From assembly GCA_003541895.1 (NCBI GenBank), contig DPLR01000694.1, forward strand, positions 1-13,246: a DNA stretch of 13,246 nucleotides, read 5' to 3'. How positions within the stretch are numbered: position 1 is the stretch's first letter; each line of letters starts with the position of its first letter. A program made the position numbers and the translations under genes. Positions 6,540 to 13,246 of the stretch are shown one piece after another. The DNA is from Cytophagales bacterium. GTDB taxonomy: Bacteria > Bacteroidota > Bacteroidia > Cytophagales > Cyclobacteriaceae. The notes below the pieces were generated by a model. That model was not told the origin of the DNA. It made no database searches and saw nothing but the letters and a program-made list of their open reading frames with translations.

Positions 6540-9368
6540 CTAAGGTATTTCACTTGGATTTAAGGGTATCTCTATCGTATAAGAAACTCCGAAATCGCCT
6601 GATTTAAATATAAGTTTCCCATTAGCCATTTGTATTCGTGATTCAATATTTTGTAGTCCCCAACCTTTTTCCACCTTCGTAATATCAAACCCTTTTCCAT
6701 TGTCGCGATACTCGATTTTCAAAAAAACCTCATCAGAATTAATATCGATGTTCACTTTGTTTGCTTGCGAATGTTTAGTTGTGTTCGATAAGAGTTCTTG
6801 TAAAATCCGAAATGAAAGTAGGCTGATCTTTGCATCTTTGATTTCTAAGCCATATGAATTGACTTCAATTTCTATATTTAAATTTCTTTCGATTTTTGAG
6901 GTGTAATCACGGATTGTCTCCAAAAGTCCGTACTCATTAAGTCCCAGGGGAGCCAAGTCATTGATAATTGTTCTTATTTCTTTAATGGTATTTTGAAATT
7001 GCTTCTCAATATCTTCGGCTCTCGAGTCTCCATGTCTCTTTAGAATGGTCCATACGGTCATTTTAATAGCCGTTAAACCGGCTCCTACGCTATCGTGTAA
7101 GTCTGTGGCAATTCGATTTCGTTCTCGCTCCTGAGTGTCTAGTTCAGCACAAATTAATTTTTGTTGCGCTGCATTGATAAGGCTGTTGCGTTCATTCACT
7201 TCGGCAACTCTTCTTTTGAAGAATAAAATAATTGCGCCCAGTGCAATCATAACTAATGACAACAGAAAATACCATGTTTTCCACCACGGTGGCATTACAA
7301 CGAAACGCCAATTGATTCCCTTATTCCAATGAACATTATCGATAGAATATTCTACTTCAAGATTGTAGCCCCCAACTTGAAGTGAGTAAAGTTTAATGCT
7401 GCGATCAGAAGAATAGTTCCATGGATTTTCATTTCTGATTCTTGATCTTATTAGTAGACTCTGATTTTGAAAATCAATCAACTTAAAATTTACCTGAACG
7501 TTATTTTGGTCAAAATCAAATTCCTGGTTTTGCTTTAGTGAAACGAGTTTATTATTAACCAATAAATTTTGAAAATAGAACGAGGGCTTACTGACTGGCT
7601 TAAATTCCTTGGGGATGACAAAAAACGAATCATCCATAAAGACCAATATTTGCTTTGGTTTTGGAATCATGTAATTTATTTTGTTGTTGACTTTTCCGTT
7701 TTTGCCTAGAAAAAAAGAAAAGGCTGGATTGCCATTGATGATTGATTTTATCGATGCCACAGCGATTCCCCCTTCCGTTCCCAGCCAAATTGATGAATCT
7801 TCTTTAAGCATAGAGTAAATGCTGTTCATCATAAACCTGTGATCAGCCGAATACTGGGTGTATGTCCAGTTATATTGATTAACAAGCAAGAACCCACTTC
7901 CCAATGTTCCCATCATCAACAAAGAATCATTCACTTGAATAATTTTTGTGACTTTCAACCCGCCAAAAAATTTAGGCACACTAACTTCCTTGAGTTCTTT
8001 TGTAACAACTTGCAAACCGAGTCGGCCAAATAGAAAGAGAAAGCGCTCGTTCGAAAAAATCGATCTGTTTGATTTTGTGTTGGTGAGATATTCAAGCAAC
8101 TCACCTTCTTTATTGAAATGCGCCACGTGCGGACTGGAGGTCGCCCAGATCGTACCATCGGTTGCCAAATTCAAATCACTGAATATGGAGTGGAATTTTT
8201 TAGCGTTAAGAGATCGATCTAAAAAGTAAACTCCCTTGGTTGTTGAAACCCATAATTTTTCTTCTGAGACTGGAAGGATAGATAGTATGACGGCATCTAA
8301 TTCTTTCTTTTGTTCAACTTCTTCGTTTTCATTTAATAGAAGTAAAGTGCCTTTAATGTTCCCCAGCACAGTTTTCCCGTTCCATTTAGCCACTCTGGTA
8401 ATTCTGAGGTTGAAAGGCCAAGGGTTAGTTAAAACTTGAATTTGAGGAACATAGAAAACTCCGTCTTCTAAAGTGCTCATCCAAAAACCCCCTTGCTTAT
8501 CCTGCAATACCCTCGTCACAGATTTTGAATTGAGAAAATCAAAATGCGTTGACTTTTTTTCGCCAAAACCGCTGTAAGACTCCACTCCGTTTTGAAAGAA
8601 CCCTATCCAGAGGTTGTTGCTTGCATCAATGTTCATTGAAATAATTTGGGAATGGCCCGTATGAACAGGCGTGATGCTTTTATCAGTTAGTTCATAAATC
8701 GTCTTACCAAAAGAGAGATAAGTATGACCTTTCCATTTTACTCTACAAACATTTGAATGCCGGCTGATCGTGTCTTCAATTCTAGAATCAATATTGTTTT
8801 TATTGTAAGAAGCGCTCTTTATTACTAACCCGTTACTGGAAATAATTTCACTTTCCACTTTTTGAAGAGCGAGACTAGTGTATCTTGGTTTTGTTTCTAT
8901 ATTGACGTGGCCCGCTGTATCTATTTTGCCGATTACATTTTCAGAACTAAACCATAGTTGATTATTGGCATCAACGTATAGGCACTGCAGTAAAGAGTTT
9001 TTACAAAAAGCGGAAAGCGTATCATTGTATGGATACGAATATACCCTCTCATTTAAAAAATAGGATATTTTCCCTGAGAAGGTGCGAAACCATAAACGCT
9101 CCTTGGAGTCTTCAATGAACTCAAAAACAACTGGGTCGCTCAACCCTGCATTGGTCTGAAAGAGTTCCATATCTTTCCCATCAAAGCGCACTACACCATT
9201 GTCGGTAGCAAACCATATGAATCCTTTCTTATCCTGAAAAACGTAGTAAACTTCAGAACTTGGAAGGCCTTCGGCAACAGTGAAATGTTGGTAAGGATTG
9301 GATTGGCTCCAACCCTTTGAGCCAGAAAATAATGCGAGAATAGATAAAAATAGAAAGGCCAACTTCAT
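6540..9368 (-). CDS. beta-propeller membrane sensor histidine kinase (Reg_prop, Y_Y_Y, HisKA_3, HATPase)
   Basis: A 942-residue sensor kinase. ATG at 9368 is preferred because it yields the signal peptide MKLAFLFLSILALFSGSKGWSQ; in-frame starts at 9404 and 9455 would put a poor leader in front. The periplasmic part carries Reg_prop-type propeller repeats, starting with GLPSSEVYYVFQDKKGFIWF and continuing with blades such as NNLWIGFFQNGV and SSIWLGTEGGI. A Y_Y_Y module follows, ending in PPWWKTWYF, and then one membrane helix (about 695-717). The cytoplasmic part has a HisKA_3 dimerisation helix with DLHDS (phospho-acceptor His758) and a HATPase domain with N-box Asn862, DNGKG near 889 and GWGLQN near 902-907. 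There is no receiver or DNA-binding domain, so it is not a fused hybrid regulator, and no response regulator gene is visible nearby. HisKA_3 kinases usually signal to NarL/LuxR-type regulators. The ligand is unknown; a sugar signal from the neighbouring starch genes is only a possibility. Confidence 0.92.
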   Translation of the reverse strand: MKLAFLFLSILALFSGSKGWSQSNPYQHFTVAEGLPSSEVYYVFQDKKGFIWFATDNGVVRFDGKDMELFQTNAGLSDPVVFEFIEDSKERLWFRTFSGKISYFLNERVYSYPYNDTLSAFCKNSLLQCLYVDANNQLWFSSENVIGKIDTAGHVNIETKPRYTSLALQKVESEIISSNGLVIKSASYNKNNIDSRIEDTISRHSNVCRVKWKGHTYLSFGKTIYELTDKSITPVHTGHSQIISMNIDASNNLWIGFFQNGVESYSGFGEKKSTHFDFLNSKSVTRVLQDKQGGFWMSTLEDGVFYVPQIQVLTNPWPFNLRITRVAKWNGKTVLGNIKGTLLLLNENEEVEQKKELDAVILSILPVSEEKLWVSTTKGVYFLDRSLNAKKFHSIFSDLNLATDGTIWATSSPHVAHFNKEGELLEYLTNTKSNRSIFSNERFLFLFGRLGLQVVTKELKEVSVPKFFGGLKVTKIIQVNDSLLMMGTLGSGFLLVNQYNWTYTQYSADHRFMMNSIYSMLKEDSSIWLGTEGGIAVASIKSIINGNPAFSFFLGKNGKVNNKINYMIPKPKQILVFMDDSFFVIPKEFKPVSKPSFYFQNLLVNNKLVSLKQNQEFDFDQNNVQVNFKLIDFQNQSLLIRSRIRNENPWNYSSDRSIKLYSLQVGGYNLEVEYSIDNVHWNKGINWRFVVMPPWWKTWYFLLSLVMIALGAIILFFKRRVAEVNERNSLINAAQQKLICAELDTQERERNRIATDLHDSVGAGLTAIKMTVWTILKRHGDSRAEDIEKQFQNTIKEIRTIINDLAPLGLNEYGLLETIRDYTSKIERNLNIEIEVNSYGLEIKDAKISLLSFRILQELLSNTTKHSQANKVNIDINSDEVFLKIEYRDNGKGFDITKVEKGWGLQNIESRIQMANGKLIFKSGDFGVSYTIEIPLNPSEIP

Positions 9369-9486
9369 TTGTGGGAAGCAATATAAAAAGTATAGGCAAT
9401 TCATTTTTTTAGCGATTGAAATTCTAAATTTTCGGCTGCTAATTTTTCCCAACATCTAAGTGATTTATTATCTCGCCTAGTATAAT

Positions 9487-10152
9487 TTATCTCCCCCCAA
9501 AAATCGAGGTTCCAATTCTCACCAGTGTACTTCCTTCTTCTAAGGCAATCTCATAATCTTGGCTCATGCCCATTGAGAGTTCTTTCATTTCGATGTTGGA
9601 AGGAAGTTCCATTGTTTTTATTTTCTCGAAAAGTGTTTTCAATTTTTTGAATTCACTGCGCACTTGCTCTTTATTTTCGGAGAAGGTAGCCATGCCCATG
9701 AGTCCGACTATCCTGATCGAATCAAGGGCAGAGATTTTTCCTGACTGGATTAACTCCATCAATTCCTCTTCATCAAATCCAAACTTTGTTTCTTCGGCAG
9801 CAATATGAACTTGCAGTAAGCACGGCACCACACGGTTAACTTTTTTGGCTTGCTTGTTTACTTCTTCTAGCAACTTTAAACTATCTACCGAATGAATCAA
9901 CGCAACAAACGGCACCACTTGCTTCACTTTATTTGTTTGCAGATGGCCGATCAAATGCCACTCAATATCCGCGGGTAATTGGGGTTGTTTGGCACACAAT
10001 TCCTGTACTTTATTTTCGCCAAAAACGCGTTGGCCGGCATCATAGGCTTCTTTGATTTTTTCGGGCGGATGGGTCTTACTTACGGCTACCAATCGGCAAC
10101 CTTTACCTTCAAGTTCCCTTAAGAAAAACGTAATATTATTTCTGATATCCAT
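9487..10152 (-). CDS. yggS: YggS/PLPBP family pyridoxal phosphate homeostasis protein
   Basis: A 221-residue cytosolic protein that binds pyridoxal 5'-phosphate and, in studied homologues, buffers PLP and keeps amino-acid and keto-acid pools balanced; it has no established enzymatic reaction. ATG 10152 (MDIRNN) is taken over a TTG at 10167. Family signatures are complete: VAVSK with the PLP-binding Lys26, VFGENKVQE, WHLIGHLQTNK, GLMGMAT, and the C-terminal LSMGMSQDYEIAL with GSTLVRIGTSIFG, the phosphate-binding part. Length is normal for the family. It is divergent from the GH3-family gene with a 34-bp gap, and lies 118 bp upstream of the sensor kinase on the same strand, so it may share a transcript with it. 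The family call is near certain. Confidence 0.96.
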   Translation of the reverse strand: MDIRNNITFFLRELEGKGCRLVAVSKTHPPEKIKEAYDAGQRVFGENKVQELCAKQPQLPADIEWHLIGHLQTNKVKQVVPFVALIHSVDSLKLLEEVNKQAKKVNRVVPCLLQVHIAAEETKFGFDEEELMELIQSGKISALDSIRIVGLMGMATFSENKEQVRSEFKKLKTLFEKIKTMELPSNIEMKELSMGMSQDYEIALEEGSTLVRIGTSIFGGR

Positions 10153-10186
10153 TGTATAAATTGCCAAGCTAATTTACCGTAAAGTT

Positions 10187-11725
10187 ATGCCTATCATTGG
10201 TACGTTGCTTAAAAAAGGAATCAAACTTCGCGATCATCTTCATCAGGAATATACTTCGCCTTTCGATTTGCAAAAAAATGAATTGAAAGAGCTGATGATT
10301 ACGGCCAGTCATACGGAGTTTGGTAAGTACTATGGTTTTACCGGCATCCTTTCAAAATTCAGGAAAAGTGGTAATGCGTTTTACGAGGCCTATAAAGCAG
10401 CGGTACCCATTCACGACTACAACAAAATTTACAACGAGTGGTGGCAGCTTACGCAACGCGGAGCAAAAAATATTTGTTGGCCCGGAAGGATGAAATATTT
10501 TGCCTTAAGTTCGGGCACTTCTGAATCGGCAAGCAAAAGAATTCCGGTGACCAAAGACATGACAAAAGCCATTCAGCGTACCAGCATTCGTCAAATCATG
10601 TCATTGTCTAAGTACGATTTGCCGCCATCACTTTTTGAAGCAGGAATTTTAATGATTGGTGGAAGTACACACCTCAATAAAAGAGGCAGTTATTTTGAAG
10701 GCGACCTTAGCGGTATTCAAGCTGCACGTTTGCCATTTTGGTTTCAACACTTTTATAAGCCCGGAAAAAAAATTGCCAAGAGCAGAAACTGGGATAACAA
10801 ACTCAACCAGATTGTGCGCAAGGCCAAAGATTGGGACATCGGAATTGTGGTAGGGGTGCCGGCATGGATACAAATTCTCATTGAGAAAATCATCGCTTAC
10901 TACAAAGTAAAAAACATTCATGAAGTATGGCCAAACCTTCGCGTGTATGTGCATGGTGGTGTGTCGATGGATCCGTACCGGAAAAGTTTTGAAAAATTAT
11001 TGGGCCGCCCAATCTACTACATTGAAACCTATCTCGCATCCGAAGGATTTCTCGCCTACCAAGCGTTGCCAAAGCACAAGTCAATGAAGTTGGTGCTGAA
11101 CAATGGTTTGTTTTATGAATTTGTTCCTTTTGAAGACAAAAACTTTTTACCATCGGGTGATATTAAACCTGATGCTGAAACTTTGCTCATCGATCAAGTA
11201 GAAGAAGGAAAAGAATACGCATTGTTGCTTTCAACTTGCGCAGGTGCATGGCGTTACATCATTGGCGATGTGATCAAGTTTACTTCGGTGGAAGAATCTG
11301 AAATAGTCATTACGGGCAGAACCAAACATTTCTTGAGTTTGTGTGGCGAACATCTTTCGGTAGACAACATGAACAAGGCCATTGAAATGGTTTCGGACGA
11401 ACTGAATATTTCGATTCCTGAATTTACTGTGGCTGGTATCCCTCATGACAATCTTTTTGCTCACCATTGGTATGTTGGCACGAATGATAAAGTTGATGCC
11501 AAAGTGCTGCGCGATAAAATTGATAATCACTTGAAAGAATTGAATGATGATTACGCAGTGGAGCGAAGTGCGGCATTGAAAGAAGTGGTAGTGCAAGTGC
11601 TTCCGTTGAAAAAATTTCACGACTACCTTGGTGCAAAAGGAAAAGTTGGGGGACAAAATAAATTTCCTCGCGTTATGAAAAATGCTCAGTTAGAAGAGTG
11701 GCTGGATTTTATCAAAAGCAAATAA
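10187..11725 (+). CDS. GH3-family (auxin-responsive GH3-like) adenylate-forming acyl-acid amido synthetase homologue
   Basis: A 512-residue cytosolic protein of the GH3 family, within the ANL adenylating superfamily. Plant members activate small carboxylic acids (indole-acetate, jasmonate, benzoates) with ATP and join them to amino acids; bacterial members are common in Bacteroidota but their substrates are mostly unknown. The three nucleotide-binding signatures are present: SSGTSES at 108 (phosphate loop), YLASEG with Glu286, and WRYIIGDVIKF with Asp361. The C-terminal swinging domain (about 380-512) contains ITGRTKHFLSLCGEHLS at its hinge. Length is close to the plant family, though somewhat shorter. 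No signal peptide or membrane segment is seen. The LysE-type exporter gene follows after 22 bp, probably in the same transcript, which hints that an amino acid or its conjugate is the product. The family assignment is strong; acid and amine substrates cannot be predicted. Confidence 0.92.
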   Translation: MPIIGTLLKKGIKLRDHLHQEYTSPFDLQKNELKELMITASHTEFGKYYGFTGILSKFRKSGNAFYEAYKAAVPIHDYNKIYNEWWQLTQRGAKNICWPGRMKYFALSSGTSESASKRIPVTKDMTKAIQRTSIRQIMSLSKYDLPPSLFEAGILMIGGSTHLNKRGSYFEGDLSGIQAARLPFWFQHFYKPGKKIAKSRNWDNKLNQIVRKAKDWDIGIVVGVPAWIQILIEKIIAYYKVKNIHEVWPNLRVYVHGGVSMDPYRKSFEKLLGRPIYYIETYLASEGFLAYQALPKHKSMKLVLNNGLFYEFVPFEDKNFLPSGDIKPDAETLLIDQVEEGKEYALLLSTCAGAWRYIIGDVIKFTSVEESEIVITGRTKHFLSLCGEHLSVDNMNKAIEMVSDELNISIPEFTVAGIPHDNLFAHHWYVGTNDKVDAKVLRDKIDNHLKELNDDYAVERSAALKEVVVQVLPLKKFHDYLGAKGKVGGQNKFPRVMKNAQLEEWLDFIKSK

Positions 11726-11747
11726 TACAAGACTGAATATCTATAAC

Positions 11748-12383
11748 ATGGCGATAGCGCTCAAAGGAATTCAGATGGGGATCGTGCTCGCTTTTTTAGT
11801 GGGACCGGTTTTTTTTACGATTATTCAAACAAGTGTTGAAAGAGGATTTCTCCACGGCACCCTAGTGGCCCTGGGTGTTTCTATGAGCGATATTCTTTAC
11901 GTAATGATTTGTTACTTCGGTCTGTTTCAATTCCTCAACGATCCCGGTTCTAAAAAATACATGGCTTACATTGGCGGTGTCATCCTCATTGCTTTTGGCC
12001 TTTATCATGTTTTTGTCAAAGCAAAGCGAAGTCATGCTCATTTTAGTGCAGCACAAGAAACGAAAGCGTTAAAATACATTTTGAAGGGATTTATCATCAA
12101 CGGCTTTACGCCCATGGTTTTTATTTTTTGGATTGGAACGCTGAGCATTGCTTCTGTTGACTTTGGTTATACTACCGGCTTGCAATTTTTTATATTTTTT
12201 GCAGCATTGTTGTCTACCGTTTTAGCAACCGACATAACCAAAGCTTTTCTGGCCGATAAACTTCGTGCGTTGGTGACGCACCGTTTTTTGATGATCATGA
12301 ATATAGTCGTGGGAGTTTGCCTCACGGTCTTCGGCCTTCGCCTATTATTTATGGCCGATAAGGGACTTCAACTATTTAATTGA
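11748..12383 (+). CDS. LysE/RhtB-family amino acid exporter-type membrane protein
   Basis: A 211-residue inner-membrane transporter. Six hydrophobic segments are visible, at about 4-27, 36-58, 69-90, 106-132, 139-160 and 176-203. The first includes the LysE-type GIVLAFLVGPVFFTIIQTS element, and the fourth has GFIINGFTPMVFIFWIG, corresponding to the second conserved repeat of the fold. The short loop carrying charged residues after the third segment (KAKRSHAH) is usual in this family. LysE superfamily members export amino acids or other small metabolites by exchange with the membrane potential; substrate cannot be read here. It starts 22 bp after the GH3-family stop, with no terminator between, and so is likely co-expressed. 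Its last 12 bp overlap the 3' end of convergent queA. Confidence 0.85.
   Translation: MAIALKGIQMGIVLAFLVGPVFFTIIQTSVERGFLHGTLVALGVSMSDILYVMICYFGLFQFLNDPGSKKYMAYIGGVILIAFGLYHVFVKAKRSHAHFSAAQETKALKYILKGFIINGFTPMVFIFWIGTLSIASVDFGYTTGLQFFIFFAALLSTVLATDITKAFLADKLRALVTHRFLMIMNIVVGVCLTVFGLRLLFMADKGLQLFN
12372..12383. other. 12-bp convergent overlap of exporter and queA 3' ends
   Basis: The exporter gene ends with TGA at 12381-12383 on the + strand, while queA ends with TAG at 12374-12372 on the - strand. The two coding regions therefore share 12 bp tail to tail. No hairpin followed by a T run is evident in the overlap, so both transcripts would have to extend into the opposing gene before stopping. 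Confidence 0.9.
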
Positions 12384-13246
12384 TTTATTTCGGAATAAAA
12401 TCGAGCTGTCGCCATAACTCAGAAAGCGATAACCGTTTTGCAATGCTTCGTTGTATATTTTTTTCCAATCGTCACCGATGAAAGCGCCCACGAGCAACAT
12501 CAGCGTTGAACCAGGTTGATGGAAATTCGTAACGAGTGCATCAACCATTTTGAATTCATAGCCCGGCAAAATGTAAATGGAAGTTTCACCAAGTAGTTGA
12601 TCCGTTTTCAATTCATCCATTCTTTTTAAGACAGATTTCAGTGCCTCTGTTTGATCGATAGGTTTCAGTTGATAAGCATCTGTTTGATGGATGAGAAAAT
12701 CAGCATTGGTATCGTTGAATAATTTTACACCGTACCAGTAAACGCTTTCAAGCGTGCGAAGAGACGTAGTGCCAGCAGCAACTATCTTTTTTCCGGATAA
12801 AAGATGCTCAATATTTTTTCGGGTAACGACCACTTGCTCAGAATGCATGGCGTGTTCTTCTGCCTTCTCAACTTTTACAGGCTGAAATGTTCCGGCACTT
12901 ACGTGCAGCGTTAAGTATTCTGTTTCAATATTTTTTTCTTTCAACGAAGCAAATACATGTTCAGTAAAGTGTAATCCGGCAGTAGGTGCTGCCACCGCGC
13001 CTTCTTCTTTTGAATACACGGTTTGATAGCGCTCGCTGTCTTCTTTTTCCGCCTCGCGCTTGAGATAGGGTGGGAGAGGAATTGCGCCAATCTGATGAAG
13101 AACTTCGGCAAATGAAATGGGAAGGCGCCACTCAAACTCAACGGTTCCTTTTTCTCGGTCAATAAGTGTGGCTTGTAATTTTAGCCTGTCGGTTGTGATT
13201 TGCAGGTGGGTGTTGGATGTTCATCGCTTCAAATTCCCGATGGTGC
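12372..13246 (-). CDS. queA: QueA, S-adenosylmethionine:tRNA ribosyltransferase-isomerase; 5' partial, interrupted by in-frame TGA (possible pseudogene)
   Basis: QueA transfers the ribosyl part of S-adenosylmethionine to 7-aminomethyl-7-deazaguanine in tRNA to give epoxyqueuosine. From 13220 down to the TAG at 12372 the frame is open for 282 codons and highly typical: SFAEVLHQIGAIPLPPYLKR, ERYQTVYSK, EGAVAAPTAGLHFT, TLHVSAGTF, GTTSLRTLES, LVTNFHQPGSTLMLLV and YRFLSYGDSS. A shorter call starting at GTG 13019 would cut through the conserved YQTVY-EGAVAAPTAGLHF core and is not credible. Upstream in the same frame, TIGNLKR (13244-13224) matches the IGN-KRW block of Bacteroidota QueA, but the Trp position is a TGA (13223-13221). 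Roughly the first 110 residues are beyond the window. The stop is either a nonsense mutation or an error in the read; both flanks staying in one frame argue against an indel. Confidence 0.9.
13221..13223 (-). other. in-frame TGA stop within queA at a conserved Trp position
   Basis: The minus-strand codon reads TGA between CGA (Arg) and ACA (Thr). Clear QueA sequence lies on both sides in the same frame: TIGNLKR before it, LKLQATLIDR and the SFAEVLHQIG block after it. A single transition from TGG would restore Trp. TGA is an ordinary terminator for at least two genes in this window (ending at 4541 and 12383), and Trp is encoded elsewhere by TGG, so reassignment of TGA is unlikely. Confidence 0.85.

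Noticed and set aside
9369..9486. Promoter or small RNA in the 118-bp gap upstream of the sensor kinase
   Set aside because: AT-rich with only partial -7-like matches (for example TACTTTTT on the minus strand) and no properly spaced -33 element or stable hairpin seen.
10153..10186. Bacteroidota-type promoter in the divergent gap (TAACTTTA on the minus strand at 10188-10181)
   Set aside because: It matches seven of eight positions of TAnnTTTG, but no TTG is found at the expected upstream distance, and AT-rich gaps give such matches by chance.
12372..13019. queA called as a 215-residue protein starting at GTG 13019
   Set aside because: The frame stays open to 13220 and the extra sequence contains conserved QueA motifs, so the GTG is an internal Val codon.
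12941..13162. A 73-codon minus-strand reading frame overlapping the queA 5' part
   Set aside because: It lies in a different frame from the conserved QueA sequence, is basic and low in complexity, and shows no recognisable family; it is a shadow of queA.
1..13246. Mobile element, CRISPR array, tRNA or rRNA
   Set aside because: No transposase or integrase, no short regularly spaced repeats, and no cloverleaf or rRNA-like sequence was recognised on either strand.

Overview
The window looks like part of a Bacteroidota chromosome, probably from a Cytophagales-like relative. The evidence is a SusE/SusF-type surface starch-binding protein, an amylase with a C-terminal type IX secretion (T9SS) sorting domain, a Reg_prop/Y_Y_Y sensor kinase, AT-rich coding sequence and an absence of clear Shine-Dalgarno sites. 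Family assignments come from reading motifs; no database search was run.

Positions 1-6406 (+ strand) are the 3' part of a starch or maltodextrin utilisation locus. It holds the 3' end of a SusE/F-like gene with two Ig-like and two duplicated starch-binding-type domains, a strong UUCG-loop terminator, a large multidomain GH13 amylase predicted to leave by T9SS, and a periplasmic cyclomaltodextrinase/neopullulanase-type GH13 enzyme like SusA, followed by a second terminator. The inferred flow is starch binding at the surface, cutting by the T9SS amylase, then breakdown of imported oligosaccharides in the periplasm. The susC and susD genes expected in such a locus would lie upstream of the window.

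Positions 6540-10152 (- strand) carry a membrane-bound beta-propeller histidine kinase of the HisKA_3 (NarX/DesK-like) class with no response regulator gene beside it, and upstream of it a YggS/PLPBP-family pyridoxal-phosphate homeostasis protein.

Positions 10187-12383 (+ strand) carry a bacterial GH3-family (auxin-responsive GH3-like, adenylate-forming) enzyme, followed 22 bp later by a LysE/RhtB-type exporter. Together they suggest an acyl-acid/amino-acid conjugation and export pair, which is an inference.

Positions 12372-13246 (- strand) hold most of queA (queuosine synthesis), convergent with the exporter gene and overlapping it by 12 bp. Reading the queA frame upstream shows an in-frame TGA at 13221-13223, where the family has a conserved Trp, so this copy is either broken or carries a sequencing error. 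The queA 5' end is outside the window. No tRNA, rRNA, CRISPR array or mobile element was seen, and no gene-free stretch exceeds about 135 bp.
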